64,000 bases of DNA from JANQEU01 sp965601455 (lineage in GTDB: Bacteria > Bacteroidota > Bacteroidia > Cytophagales > Cyclobacteriaceae): positions 4,712,001 through 4,776,000 of the forward strand of contig OZ271831.1 of the NCBI GenBank assembly GCA_965601455.1. Reading direction: 5' to 3'. Made by a program: the position numbers and the translations under genes. The notes below the pieces were generated by a model that was not told the origin of the DNA, made no database searches, and saw only the letters and a list, made by a program, of their open reading frames with translations. Every line of letters begins with the position of its first letter. The stretch's first letter is position 1. This document shows positions 7,038-15,060 of the stretch, piece by piece.

Positions 7038-8390
7038 TCAAACACTACCTTGCGCAATCATAGCGTCTGCAACCTTAACAAATCCGGCGATGTTTGCCCC
7101 TTTGACGTAGTCCACATAATTGTCTTTTTGTTTCCCAAATGTTAGACAATTCTTATGAATATCCTTCATTATCTCCTGTAGTTTATCATCGACCTGCTTT
7201 CTGGTCCAGCTCATCTTCTGCGCATTTTGAACCATTTCCAGTCCAGAGGTTGCTACACCTCCCGCATTAGAAGCCTTGCCTGGAGTATATATTAACTTCT
7301 TCTCGTGGACATACTCATATGATTCTTTAGTTAAAGGCATATTAGCTCCTTCAAATATTCCAAAACAACCATTTTCTACCAACGTTTTAGTGTCGTTCAA
7401 AGGCATTTCATTCTGAGTAGCACACGGAAAAGCCAGGTCCACTGCGGCATTCCAAGGGGTTTTATCCGGAGTAAATACTGCGCTGGTGTATTTACTTGCG
7501 TAGTCCTTAATACGACCCCTCTTTACATTTTTCAGCTCCTTTATGTACGCTAGTTTTTCGGTATCAATTCCGTCTTTATCAAAGATGTATCCCTGTGAGT
7601 CGCTTATAGTTAACGGCTTAGCTCCAAATTCGAGTAGTTTTTCAATGGTGTATTGAGCCACATTTCCACTACCTGAAACAGCGCAATTCATTCCTTCAAG
7701 CTCACGATTTTGTTCTTGTAACGCTTCCTTTGCAAAGTATACTGTTCCATATCCTGTGGCCTCAGTCCGTATTAAACTTCCCCCATAATCCAAGCCCTTT
7801 CCGGTAAGAACACCTTCAAATCGGTTGTGTATCCTTTTATATTGGCCAAATAAATATCCTATCTCTCTTGCACCAACGCCTATATCCCCGGCGGGAATAT
7901 CGGTATCGCTGCCTAAATGTCTACCCAATTCAGTCATGAAAGACTGACAGAATTTCATTACCTCATGATCAGACTTCCCTTTTGGGTCAAAATCACTTCC
8001 TCCTTTACCTCCCCCTAAAGGAAGTGTGGTTAAACTATTTTTAAAAACCTGTTCAAAGGCAAGAAACTTTAGAATACTAAGATTAACTGTTGGATGAAAT
8101 CGCAGCCCTCCTTTATATGGACCAATTGCGGAATTCATTTCAACCCGGAATCCTCTATTTACCTGGTGTATTCCTTTATCATCAACCCAGGGTACTCGAA
8201 ATATTACAACCCTTTCAGGTTCTACGATACGTTCTAATATTCTTTCTTCCTGGTACTTTTTGTGCTCGGAAATAAACGGGATTACCGATTCTGCTACTTC
8301 GTTTACAGCTTGTAAAAATTCAGGCTCATTACTGTTTTTGACTCTCACGGTCTCCATGAAAGACTCGACCTGTTTATTATGAGATGACAT
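7038..8390 (-). CDS. gdhA: NADP-type glutamate dehydrogenase
   Basis: A 450-residue hexameric (class I) glutamate dehydrogenase. It catalyses the reversible reductive amination of 2-oxoglutarate with ammonium. The signature block PLGGGKGGSDFDPKGKSD (about 123-140) carries the catalytic lysines. The segments DIPAGDIGVGAREIGYLFGQ and TGKGLDYGGSLIRTEATGYG match E. coli GdhA closely, and a Rossmann glycine motif (SGSGNVAQY) follows. Length and motifs suggest the NADPH-dependent assimilatory enzyme. The gene stands alone, with a Bacteroidota-type promoter at 8417-8447 and a hairpin after the stop. Confidence 0.95.
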   Translation of the reverse strand: MSSHNKQVESFMETVRVKNSNEPEFLQAVNEVAESVIPFISEHKKYQEERILERIVEPERVVIFRVPWVDDKGIHQVNRGFRVEMNSAIGPYKGGLRFHPTVNLSILKFLAFEQVFKNSLTTLPLGGGKGGSDFDPKGKSDHEVMKFCQSFMTELGRHLGSDTDIPAGDIGVGAREIGYLFGQYKRIHNRFEGVLTGKGLDYGGSLIRTEATGYGTVYFAKEALQEQNRELEGMNCAVSGSGNVAQYTIEKLLEFGAKPLTISDSQGYIFDKDGIDTEKLAYIKELKNVKRGRIKDYASKYTSAVFTPDKTPWNAAVDLAFPCATQNEMPLNDTKTLVENGCFGIFEGANMPLTKESYEYVHEKKLIYTPGKASNAGGVATSGLEMVQNAQKMSWTRKQVDDKLQEIMKDIHKNCLTFGKQKDNYVDYVKGANIAGFVKVADAMIAQGSV

Positions 8391-8416
8391 GTGGGTTACG
8401 GTTTAATGTTGTCCGG

Positions 8417-8447
8417 CCAATTTAGATTTTTTTTAACATATCGCAAA
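8417..8447 (-). promoter_or_regulatory. Bacteroidota-type promoter of gdhA
   Basis: On the minus strand TTTG, 19 bases, then TAAATTGG. This fits the Bacteroidota primary sigma consensus (TTTG or TTG, N19-21, TAnnTTTG) with one mismatch in the -7 box. It lies about 27 bases upstream of the gdhA ATG, giving a short leader. Confidence 0.6.
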
Positions 8448-8556
8448 CAATGAATCTCAACGTGAGGCATGATAATTAACGATTTGAAAATCTGCTAAGA
8501 AACCAAAATCAGAATGAGTGCGTTTAATTTTGAGTAAACCGTAAACCACCATAAAC

Positions 8557-8724
8557 ATGAATGCACTCGACAACCAGATTTATGATCAGGTGAAAAACCT
8601 CTCAGGAAATCAAAAAGAAGAAATACTTGATTTCATTGAAAGAATTCCAAGGAGACATAATACAAAGATTTACCGGAGAAAGGCCATGCGCCAGATCAGA
8701 GAGGCACTAACAAACCAAATCTAG
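8557..8724 (+). CDS. 55-residue helical protein of unknown function
   Basis: ATG at 8557 opens a 55-codon frame. The N-terminal part (NQIYDQVKNLSGNQKEEILD) vaguely resembles DUF2281-type antitoxin N-termini. The C-terminal part is strongly basic (RRHNTKIYRRKAMRQIREA) and could bind nucleic acid. A perfect TAnnTTTG -7 box (TAATTTTG, 8525-8532) lies 24 bases upstream, without an obvious -33 box. Its TAG stop lies in CTAG (8721-8724), and the same palindrome supplies the stop of the convergent channel gene. No toxin gene is next to it. Confidence 0.5.
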   Translation: MNALDNQIYDQVKNLSGNQKEEILDFIERIPRRHNTKIYRRKAMRQIREALTNQI

Positions 8725-9683
8725 TCTTCAGATAGAACAACTATCATGTCTTCATCTGTAAGCGTGAAGACAGCTGACTTCTTTGGGTTAACGTAAACTC
8801 CATAACCCTTATTAGCATCTTTGGCTTCCGCTTTAACGCGATAACCTATTGCTACCTCATTCTTTCTGGCAGCAGACTCAACAACTGTGTAGAAATTCAG
8901 AGGAATATCAGTCTTGACGTATTCTACGGCGGGTTTAATGTATATCTCAGACCCATCAGCATCAAAAAGATCTTCAAATACTCGCATCAGAAACTTATTT
9001 TCACTCACCTGACTCATCAGTAGGCTTACTAGTCGGTCACTTACAATGAAGTCATCGGCACTGGTTATATCTGCCAATTGTCGATTTCTAATATCCAGCA
9101 TCTCACTTACAATCTTATATTTTGCTCCCATGGTCTCAGTGAAATTCCTTAAGTGGAGCAAAGTGATTAGCGATTGCGCATCTGCTTCTTGAATAGGATA
9201 ATAGTTCTGATAGCTTAAAAGAATAATATAATCGCAGTTTTCTAACTGCATATTTTCAAGAGTCTCCCTATCGGTTGTATCCTGCACTTCAAACTCAAGG
9301 GTTATGTTTTGGACCTTTTTCTGTAGCCTTTTAATAACCTTTTGTGCATCTTCAAATTTTGAAACTACCCTTACTGTAGATCCAGGTGAAACATAATAGT
9401 CAAGCTCCTTGATAATGTATTGGGCTCGGTTGTTCCAACCAATAATGAGAATCATTTCGCTGTGAAGAGTTTCAGGCTCAGTGTAAACAATATTTGTTTC
9501 CAGAATAGCCCTATCATTCGTGAGATTTGGAACTAGCGTATCGTCGTCCTCTGTGATACCAATTACTTTATCCCCTTCCTTCAGCACGGTATTCATCGGC
9601 GGATTGATTTCTACGGAATCATCTGCATACTGCAATCGCAGAATCCTCAAAATCAAATAATACCTCCCGAAATGTTTTACCAA
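8721..9683 (-). CDS. CASTOR/POLLUX-like ion channel, C-terminal part (downstream of frameshift)
   Basis: The frame (nominally 320 residues) continues the protein encoded by 9619-10626 in a different phase. Homology-like sequence begins around LQYADDSVEINPPMNTVL, close to the NPPMDTVL...GDxxIxIxEDDDT block known from CASTOR/POLLUX-type channels. It goes on with a second nucleotide-binding-like domain (MILIIGWNNRAQYIIKELDY). The only start near its beginning is a TTG with no separate initiation signal, so it is probably not an independent gene. Either a real frameshift has split the channel gene, or there is a sequencing error or recoding. The rest of the frame is clean over about 300 codons. 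Confidence 0.75.
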   Translation of the reverse strand: MVKHFGRYYLILRILRLQYADDSVEINPPMNTVLKEGDKVIGITEDDDTLVPNLTNDRAILETNIVYTEPETLHSEMILIIGWNNRAQYIIKELDYYVSPGSTVRVVSKFEDAQKVIKRLQKKVQNITLEFEVQDTTDRETLENMQLENCDYIILLSYQNYYPIQEADAQSLITLLHLRNFTETMGAKYKIVSEMLDIRNRQLADITSADDFIVSDRLVSLLMSQVSENKFLMRVFEDLFDADGSEIYIKPAVEYVKTDIPLNFYTVVESAARKNEVAIGYRVKAEAKDANKGYGVYVNPKKSAVFTLTDEDMIVVLSED

Positions 9684-10626
9684 CTAAGCTGCTGTGATCA
9701 GCAAAATATATTTCATCCCCACCAAAGTCCATTAACTCAATGTAGACTACACTCAAACCAGATTGTCGACTGGTTTGAACCATTATCCTGGAAATGATCT
9801 CATCGGAAAGGATAAGCTCCACTTCATTACCCCCTACCATTTTCGCCACTTCAAAGTTTTTCTTATCCTCCATCTCCGCAGTGATGTGATAAGGATCTTG
9901 CCGACGTTCAGGATTGGTAACTATTGCAACGATTGTTTTTATTATCTGAGAATCAGAATTCTGATTGTCTTTATCCAGGATAATTATGGATTTGGTATCG
10001 AATGGATTTGCAATGTACAGGTCATGAACGTCAATCGGATTTCCAGTACGACAGATCACTTCCGTTGTCATTGTATCTCCTACCTTATCTTTTATTTCAT
10101 CCTCCATTTCAACCTTATCTTTGTCTGCGAGGATGACAATCTTACCATCTTTCTGATTTTCATTGGCGATACATAACTCAGAGATCACAGTGAAAATTTT
10201 CGAGGACCATCCAAGAATTAGTACGTGATCTTTCTCAATTACAAATGAACGACCTTTCCTAAGTGTTTCCAGCTTATCAAGGATACCGGAGGATACCAAA
10301 CCAATCAGAACGGAAATAACCACCAAACCACTCAATGTCACGATCATCATGAAAATCATGAATGGCCAGTTGTCCTCATGATTCCCAACGACACCAGGGT
10401 CAAGCATGTGAGTTAAATTCACCCACATTGATTCAAAAATATCATAAGAATCTCCATCGATGTGATTGGGATCCGGATGCAGACCAAGTATAAAAAGTAG
10501 GACTGCGAAAAAGACAACGACAACTAAGGTGAAGATTCCCAGACCTGAGATCATGGCCAATGTTCCCTTTGAAACAAACTTGTCGAACCTGTATTTAAAC
10601 CTAACCGAAAGCGGTGCTTTTTTCAT
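9619..10626 (-). CDS. CASTOR/POLLUX-like ion channel, N-terminal part (frameshifted)
   Basis: This part (335 codons) has a basic N-terminus and a membrane segment (about 24-48). A pore-like re-entrant region (SMWVNLTHMLDPGVVG, about 66-81) and a second membrane segment (about 88-114) follow. Next comes a cytosolic RCK/TrkA-N-like domain (DHVLILGWSSKIFTVISEL, about 133-151). This layout matches bacterial homologues of plant CASTOR/POLLUX, which are tetrameric cation channels gated by cytosolic domains. The frame stops after EDSAIAVCR, just where family members continue into an ADG...NPPMDTVL block. That block is found one base out of phase at 9619-9640. A well-matched promoter lies at 10676-10707. 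Confidence 0.8.
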   Translation of the reverse strand: MKKAPLSVRFKYRFDKFVSKGTLAMISGLGIFTLVVVVFFAVLLFILGLHPDPNHIDGDSYDIFESMWVNLTHMLDPGVVGNHEDNWPFMIFMMIVTLSGLVVISVLIGLVSSGILDKLETLRKGRSFVIEKDHVLILGWSSKIFTVISELCIANENQKDGKIVILADKDKVEMEDEIKDKVGDTMTTEVICRTGNPIDVHDLYIANPFDTKSIIILDKDNQNSDSQIIKTIVAIVTNPERRQDPYHITAEMEDKKNFEVAKMVGGNEVELILSDEIISRIMVQTSRQSGLSVVYIELMDFGGDEIYFADHSSLVGKTFREVLFDFEDSAIAVCR

Positions 10627-10675
10627 TTGGTGATATAGAATCCTGAGCCGTCAGTAATGGCAAATTGCAAAGCGC

Positions 10676-10707
10676 CAAATTTACCCTCTTGCAATCAATT
10701 GCCACAA
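10676..10707 (-). promoter_or_regulatory. Bacteroidota-type promoter of the channel gene
   Basis: On the minus strand TTG, 21 bases, then a perfect TAnnTTTG box (TAAATTTG). The predicted start of transcription gives a leader of about 40 bases before the ATG at 10626. Confidence 0.65.
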
Positions 10708-10814
10708 TGTTTTTAAAGATACATTTATTTTTTGCTTTGATTCAAGGAGATATTGCATACTGCCTGATTATCAAATGCGTTATGAAACAGCACTAAACAA
10801 ATATATAGTTGAAT

Positions 10815-11369
10815 TCATCGGATATTGCCAGTCAGCATTAAGTAGTCTTTAACAACTTCTCCAAATACCTCTTTCTGTGGATTACCTTTAAATAGATCAA
10901 TCTCTTTGCTATAGACAATGTCATGTCCGTTCTGCATACCGTTGTAAATGAAAAGAATCGTTTCTAGATGATTCTCGATAGTAGATCCATCAAAAATCTT
11001 ACTGGAATCATTTCCAAACCCTTTATATCTAAACACAATTTCATCATCTTCAGATATTCCCGGATAGAACATCATACTCGCTTGGTCATCCCTCCAATGA
11101 TAATTGATAGAAGCATGTGGCCCATCAGAATCGATTCCTTTGTGTCGATAGATATTTATACCCGCCTCTTTCAATTCCTGCACATCATAGTATGACTGTC
11201 GCATGTTCTTGAAAAAAAGAGCACGATCTTGAGTTACTTTCCTTGATGACACTCCCTTAGAGGAATCTACTTCCACACAGGCCTGAAATCCAATTACTAG
11301 AACAAGAATTGAAATCGTCCACCAATCACTCGCTTGCTTTTCTTTTCTGTTTTTCATCCAATTAACCAT
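10815..11369 (-). CDS. Putative lipoprotein of unknown function
   Basis: A 184-residue protein. Its basic N-terminus (KNRKEKQ) is followed by a hydrophobic stretch (ISILVLVIGFQAC) whose Cys could be a lipidation site, although QAC is a weak lipobox; a simple membrane anchor is the alternative. The rest is polar, with no motif I know. ATG at 11357 (MKNRKEKQ) is an equally possible start. It is divergent from the response-regulator gene with 35 bases between the starts. Confidence 0.65.
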   Translation of the reverse strand: MVNWMKNRKEKQASDWWTISILVLVIGFQACVEVDSSKGVSSRKVTQDRALFFKNMRQSYYDVQELKEAGINIYRHKGIDSDGPHASINYHWRDDQASMMFYPGISEDDEIVFRYKGFGNDSSKIFDGSTIENHLETILFIYNGMQNGHDIVYSKEIDLFKGNPQKEVFGEVVKDYLMLTGNIR

Positions 11370-11404
11370 TAATCATTATTTTAGTCTCCCAACCTAGAGT
11401 TATT

Positions 11405-12061
11405 TTGGAATCAAAGATCAGCATTCTTACAGTTGATGATCATACTCTTTTTAGAAAAGGTACGGTCATGATGTTAAAGACTTTTCCTGAAGTAAGGATA
11501 GTCCATGAAGCAGATAATGGACAGAATGCTCTTGATTTATTGAAAAAGGAACCCATAGATCTGCTACTATTGGATTTAGAGATGCCAGTAATGGATGGTT
11601 GGGAAACAGCCAGAAAGGTCATTGTTACCTACCCGAAGGTTCCAATCATTATGTTGTCTATGCACGATTCTCTACAAGTAATATCTGATCTTATTGAGAT
11701 GGGGGTGCATAGCTATCTACTGAAAAATGCGGAACCTGAAGAAGTACACAAGTCAATACTATCCGTCTTAAATAATGAGTTCTACTATAACCAACTAGTA
11801 GCAAAAGCACTGATGCAAAAGGTCCGGATAGGTGCTACTGAAAAACCCATATTTAACGAGAAGACGAATTTGACCAAAAGAGAAATCGAGATTCTTGAGC
11901 TAATCTGCAACGAACTGACGATGAAAGAAATTGGTGATAAGCTTTTCTTAAGTGAGCAGACCATTCATACCCATAGAAAAAATCTAATGAAAAAAACCAA
12001 GGTCAAGAATGCTGTGGGTCTTGTGAAATACGCTATCCAGCACAGAATTATTACCATTTAA
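11405..12061 (+). CDS. NarL/FixJ-type response regulator with LuxR DNA-binding domain
   Basis: A 218-residue two-domain regulator. The receiver domain (1-120) has the acidic pair Asp11/Asp12, phosphoacceptor Asp57 (LLLLDLEMPVMDG), Ser85 and Lys107. The C-terminal LuxR helix-turn-helix (about 150-212) reads LTKREIEILELICNELTMKE and LSEQTIHTHRKNLMKKT. It should be phosphorylated by a histidine kinase and then bind DNA as a dimer; no kinase gene is adjacent, so it is an orphan here. The start codon is TTG at 11405, and no ATG precedes the conserved receiver start. A hairpin-rich gap of about 390 bases lies between its stop and the terminator at 12452. Confidence 0.9.
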   Translation: MESKISILTVDDHTLFRKGTVMMLKTFPEVRIVHEADNGQNALDLLKKEPIDLLLLDLEMPVMDGWETARKVIVTYPKVPIIMLSMHDSLQVISDLIEMGVHSYLLKNAEPEEVHKSILSVLNNEFYYNQLVAKALMQKVRIGATEKPIFNEKTNLTKREIEILELICNELTMKEIGDKLFLSEQTIHTHRKNLMKKTKVKNAVGLVKYAIQHRIITI

Positions 12062-12195
12062 TTATACCCAATTTATGGTATTCTTCTAACCTCTTGTGGG
12101 TAGAATGAAGGTAATCAATAAAACAATAAATGGTTGATAAACAGAATGTTGCGAATTGCTTTCAGTAAATCAGGATCAATAGCCAACCTCTAATC

Positions 12196-12329
12196 CCTAA
12201 GAAGTTTGTATAATTACTAATCATTTAACAAATGATAAGCTCTTAGGTTGATGGTTATCCATCATTGAAGAAGGTCACTGGAAACACATCTATATGCCAA
12301 AATAACTAGGTGTTTTCGGTGACCTCTTC
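12196..12329 (+). ncRNA. Hairpin-rich intergenic region (possible structured RNA or 3' UTR)
   Basis: The 437-base gap (12062-12498) holds no credible ORF but has several stems. Bases 12196-12202 and 12241-12247 can pair (CCTAAGA / TCTTAGG) around a 7-bp hairpin (12220-12236, ATCATTT-AAC-AAATGAT). A 5-bp hairpin follows at 12250-12263. A long imperfect hairpin comes next (12267-12287 with 12310-12329, about 20 pairs counting G-U, one bulge, 22-base loop). The strand is assumed plus because the response regulator upstream and the terminator at 12452 read that way. It could be a long 3' UTR or a small RNA; no known family was recognised. Confidence 0.35.
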
Positions 12330-12451
12330 TATTATCATTTTCATCTCATTCCAACCTTTTTACGACATGGTGTTTCTTAAGACCATAAGAGGAAACCTTA
12401 CCTTACTATTTTCCTTTACTAAATCAATGTAACGAAGAGGGTTACTAACTA

Positions 12452-12484
12452 AATCCCGATCCAACAGGATCGGGATTTTCTTTT
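12452..12484 (+). terminator. Strong terminator between convergent genes
   Basis: A perfect 11-bp stem (AATCCCGATCC / GGATCGGGATT) with an AACA loop is followed by TTTTCTTTT on the plus strand. On the minus strand the tail is only TTTAGTT, so it mainly serves plus-strand transcripts but may also end the sulfotransferase operon, whose stop is at 12499. Confidence 0.85.
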
Positions 12485-12498
12485 AGGTTAGACGCAGA

Positions 12499-13104
12499 TC
12501 AAAAAGTATATCCCATTTTCTCAATCTCATGCTTGTAAGCATCCGCTACCAGCTTCTTGGATTGCTCATTATAATATTCCCGGTATCCTTTTGATGGTCG
12601 AAAACCAGCCTTTTTGTTGAGAATTCTTTCCTTCTCAAATGGGATGCCAATCCGTTCACAAACAACCTTCAGATCTTCTTCAAGATTTTCATGTCTTATG
12701 AAAAGGTAATCTGGCCATTGGCCATCGACAAAAAGAATGTTTCCATCAAGATTGTATTCTCCAATGTGCTCCATAAACTCGTTGAAAGTCATTTTATGAG
12801 CGGGGCTGTAGTTTGCCCATGAGGGGTTGATTTTGTGCAGTACCCGATTTAAGAGTGGAAGCCTCCTTTTCCAGAAATAGTAGGACACCATCTTATCCCA
12901 TGGGTTTCTAATAGGACATATTTTAAGATAAGAATCCCAGTTTTCCCTACCTACCATCTCCCGAATCGATTCAGCAGGTCTGTGAGCTTTTTTATCTTCA
13001 ATTATACCATTCTCGCAATATGGCTTTAAATACTCCTGGATGGTGGTGCTCGCTGTTTTACGAGTCTTTATATATATGAATTTATAATCGTGTGATACTA
13101 ACAT
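12499..13104 (-). CDS. Sulfotransferase-family protein
   Basis: A 201-residue protein with the two PAPS-binding motifs of sulfotransferases. The 5'-phosphosulfate loop is KTRKTASTT (13-21) and the 3'-phosphate motif is RNPWDKMVSYYF (66-77). It would transfer sulfate from PAPS to an acceptor, probably a carbohydrate, as in the Sulfotransfer_2 group; the acceptor cannot be told. It begins 3 bases after the metallo-hydrolase gene and is the last gene of the gldB operon. Why it is coupled to gldB is unclear. Confidence 0.82.
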   Translation of the reverse strand: MLVSHDYKFIYIKTRKTASTTIQEYLKPYCENGIIEDKKAHRPAESIREMVGRENWDSYLKICPIRNPWDKMVSYYFWKRRLPLLNRVLHKINPSWANYSPAHKMTFNEFMEHIGEYNLDGNILFVDGQWPDYLFIRHENLEEDLKVVCERIGIPFEKERILNKKAGFRPSKGYREYYNEQSKKLVADAYKHEIEKMGYTF

Positions 13105-13107
13105 ATG

Positions 13108-14004
13108 CTATGCTTCCCAGGAATCAGAGTCCCCGTGTTTTTTCCAATACCTTGTCAACCCTGCCACACTCATCCACGGAGGGTTGGCCGCTTCGTAGCG
13201 AAGTAAGGTTTCTTCGTTAACATTTTTCTCAAGCAGTTGATCGTTTGTGAATTTTAGAAACTCATTAGTTAAGATTTCTTGCTCCATTTCAAGATGGTCT
13301 TTTATCCAAATTGCCCAACTCTTTAACGACTGCTCCAACTCATCTAAGTGGCTGTTAATACTAACTATTTCTCCAAAATGAGTCAGAAAAACAGATGAGA
13401 GTTCCAGTCTCTTGATTCTTTGGATGGAACGCAACCAATCTCCAATATGGATGTCAGGAGGAGGGCAAGGGGCTACTACTGGTCCTCCATCGATTTTAAC
13501 TCCTGCAACATCCCCGGAAAATAGAATGTCCTTAAACTGCCAGGCAATATGATGTTTGGCATGTCCTGGAGTATGATGTGCCTGTAGCTCAACATCCCCT
13601 ATCACAAAAGTCTGCTGATCTTCGGCCAGGACTACCCTGGATTCATCGATCTGCTCCATTCTTCCCCAAAGCCTGTCCATATCATCTTTATATATCATGC
13701 GAGCAGATTCCATTAACCTACTTGGGTCAATCATATTCTTTGCGCCAAATGGGTGTAGATAAATATTGGCACCGTTTTTCGCAAATACCCAGGCAGCACC
13801 CGCATGGTCCAGATGTATATGTGTAAGAAAAACATGTTTAATGTCCGCCAACTCATATCCATGAACAGATAACTTCTTTTCCAGTGTTTCCAGTGTAGAA
13901 TGTGGTCCGGATTCTACAAGAATCGGACCCCCCGAAGAGGGAATAAGGAAGGAAGCGATGGCATTTTGATGACCAAGGAAACTCAGATCTAAGACTTCTA
14001 CCAT
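13108..14004 (-). CDS. MBL-fold metallo-hydrolase
   Basis: This 298-residue protein has the metallo-beta-lactamase fold. Metal ligands are THIHLDH (61-67), His148 (HHTPGHAKHH) and Asp165 (FSGDVAG), with a late THFGE His (about 217). A C-terminal helical region of about 70 residues follows, as in the glyoxalase-II-like and flavoprotein-like subgroup. It would hydrolyse a thioester, phosphodiester or similar bond; the substrate is unknown. It lies 15 bases after gldB and 3 bases before the sulfotransferase gene. Confidence 0.87.
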   Translation of the reverse strand: MVEVLDLSFLGHQNAIASFLIPSSGGPILVESGPHSTLETLEKKLSVHGYELADIKHVFLTHIHLDHAGAAWVFAKNGANIYLHPFGAKNMIDPSRLMESARMIYKDDMDRLWGRMEQIDESRVVLAEDQQTFVIGDVELQAHHTPGHAKHHIAWQFKDILFSGDVAGVKIDGGPVVAPCPPPDIHIGDWLRSIQRIKRLELSSVFLTHFGEIVSINSHLDELEQSLKSWAIWIKDHLEMEQEILTNEFLKFTNDQLLEKNVNEETLLRYEAANPPWMSVAGLTRYWKKHGDSDSWEA

Positions 14005-14019
14005 TCTCTTAATTGTTGA

Positions 14020-15015
14020 TTACCTACTATTTCTTGGCTTATACCCACTTGCTGTAAAGATATCGTGATGGTTTTCATCAGCCATTAATTCCTGGATACT
14101 GACACTTTCTCGATCCATGTAATTTTTAACAATTTCCCAACCTACCCATGCACCAATTCTTCCCGGACAATTTTCACCTATTTCATAAACATTCGGCCGT
14201 TCTCCCAGGTATTTCCGTTTGGTAAACTCCTGGGTCTCGTACAATAATTGATTCTCAATCAAATGGGCCCATATAATCTCCTGATTGGCTTTAACATCCT
14301 CGATTTCCTCCTCGGTAAATCCAATAATTCTATGATCGGCAACACAAGGCATTACCTGACTCAACAGAAAATAGACTTTCCCGTGATCAATCATCTCCGA
14401 AAGCAAGGTGTTCTCCTTACCCAGTTTATCTAGGTCATTGACAAAAAACTTAACAACAGTGGGTGCCAGGTAATTGTAGTTGTATCTCCTCAATATATAT
14501 TTTGGATAGTCAACTGGTCGAAAGGTTGCTTCCTCTCCAATAAAGAAATCCAGACCGATTACCACTTGGTCGTCCTGGATCACAATGTCATTATACAATC
14601 CGGCTACAATAGTCTTAATCTTGGGAACAGTCTTGGCAGGAAACAATTGTTCTATTGAACTAAATGCTATACCAAGCTCTTCCAGTACCAATGATTGATT
14701 TTTCTCGAAGGCATCGACCGATTCCTTGTATAAAGTATCTATGTAGGGATCACCTATAACGCCAAGAATTCGTCTTGCCAATATATTTCTGTTCGGATAC
14801 TCTTCCTCATAGAAAAATCGTTGTGCAATAACCGGATTCGACTGAAGGAACTCCTCTATCTGTGATAGTGAATCCATCGAAAAAAGTTGTTTCTCCATTC
14901 GTTCAACGGTAACCTTGGCCGGTTGTACTTCTCCCAATACTGTACTTCTACATCCTTCTTCCTGACAGCCAGTAAACAAAAGGATTGCGATAATGAGGTA
15001 AACTGGTTTTAACAT
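14020..15015 (-). CDS. gldB: Gliding-motility lipoprotein GldB
   Basis: A 331-residue lipoprotein with lipobox LLFTGC close to the N-terminus. The body matches GldB of Bacteroidota: the start of the mature protein through ERMEKQLFSMDS, the mid-region GLYNDIVIQDDQVVIGLDFFIG, and the C-terminal ENCPGRIGAWVGWEIVKNYM. GldB is required for gliding in Flavobacterium and is anchored in the envelope; its exact role is not settled. ATG at 15015 is preferred over the upstream TTG at 15036. A perfect -7 box (TAGTTTTG) lies at 15034-15041 on the minus strand. First gene of an operon with the metallo-hydrolase and sulfotransferase. Confidence 0.88.
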   Translation of the reverse strand: MLKPVYLIIAILLFTGCQEEGCRSTVLGEVQPAKVTVERMEKQLFSMDSLSQIEEFLQSNPVIAQRFFYEEEYPNRNILARRILGVIGDPYIDTLYKESVDAFEKNQSLVLEELGIAFSSIEQLFPAKTVPKIKTIVAGLYNDIVIQDDQVVIGLDFFIGEEATFRPVDYPKYILRRYNYNYLAPTVVKFFVNDLDKLGKENTLLSEMIDHGKVYFLLSQVMPCVADHRIIGFTEEEIEDVKANQEIIWAHLIENQLLYETQEFTKRKYLGERPNVYEIGENCPGRIGAWVGWEIVKNYMDRESVSIQELMADENHHDIFTASGYKPRNSR

Positions 15016-15060
15016 GATTATTTTTGACAACGACAAAACTAACGTTATAGCCTCAACTAG

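Noticed and set aside
8557..8724. Toxin-antitoxin locus
   Set aside because: Only a faint antitoxin-like N-terminus is seen, and no toxin-like frame lies on either side.
10700..10800. A 29-codon plus-strand frame upstream of the channel gene
   Set aside because: It has no ribosome-binding context and overlaps the upstream promoter region of the channel gene; no coding signal.
12062..12498. Hidden small gene after the response regulator
   Set aside because: No frame longer than about 15 codons has a plausible start; the region is better explained by RNA stems.
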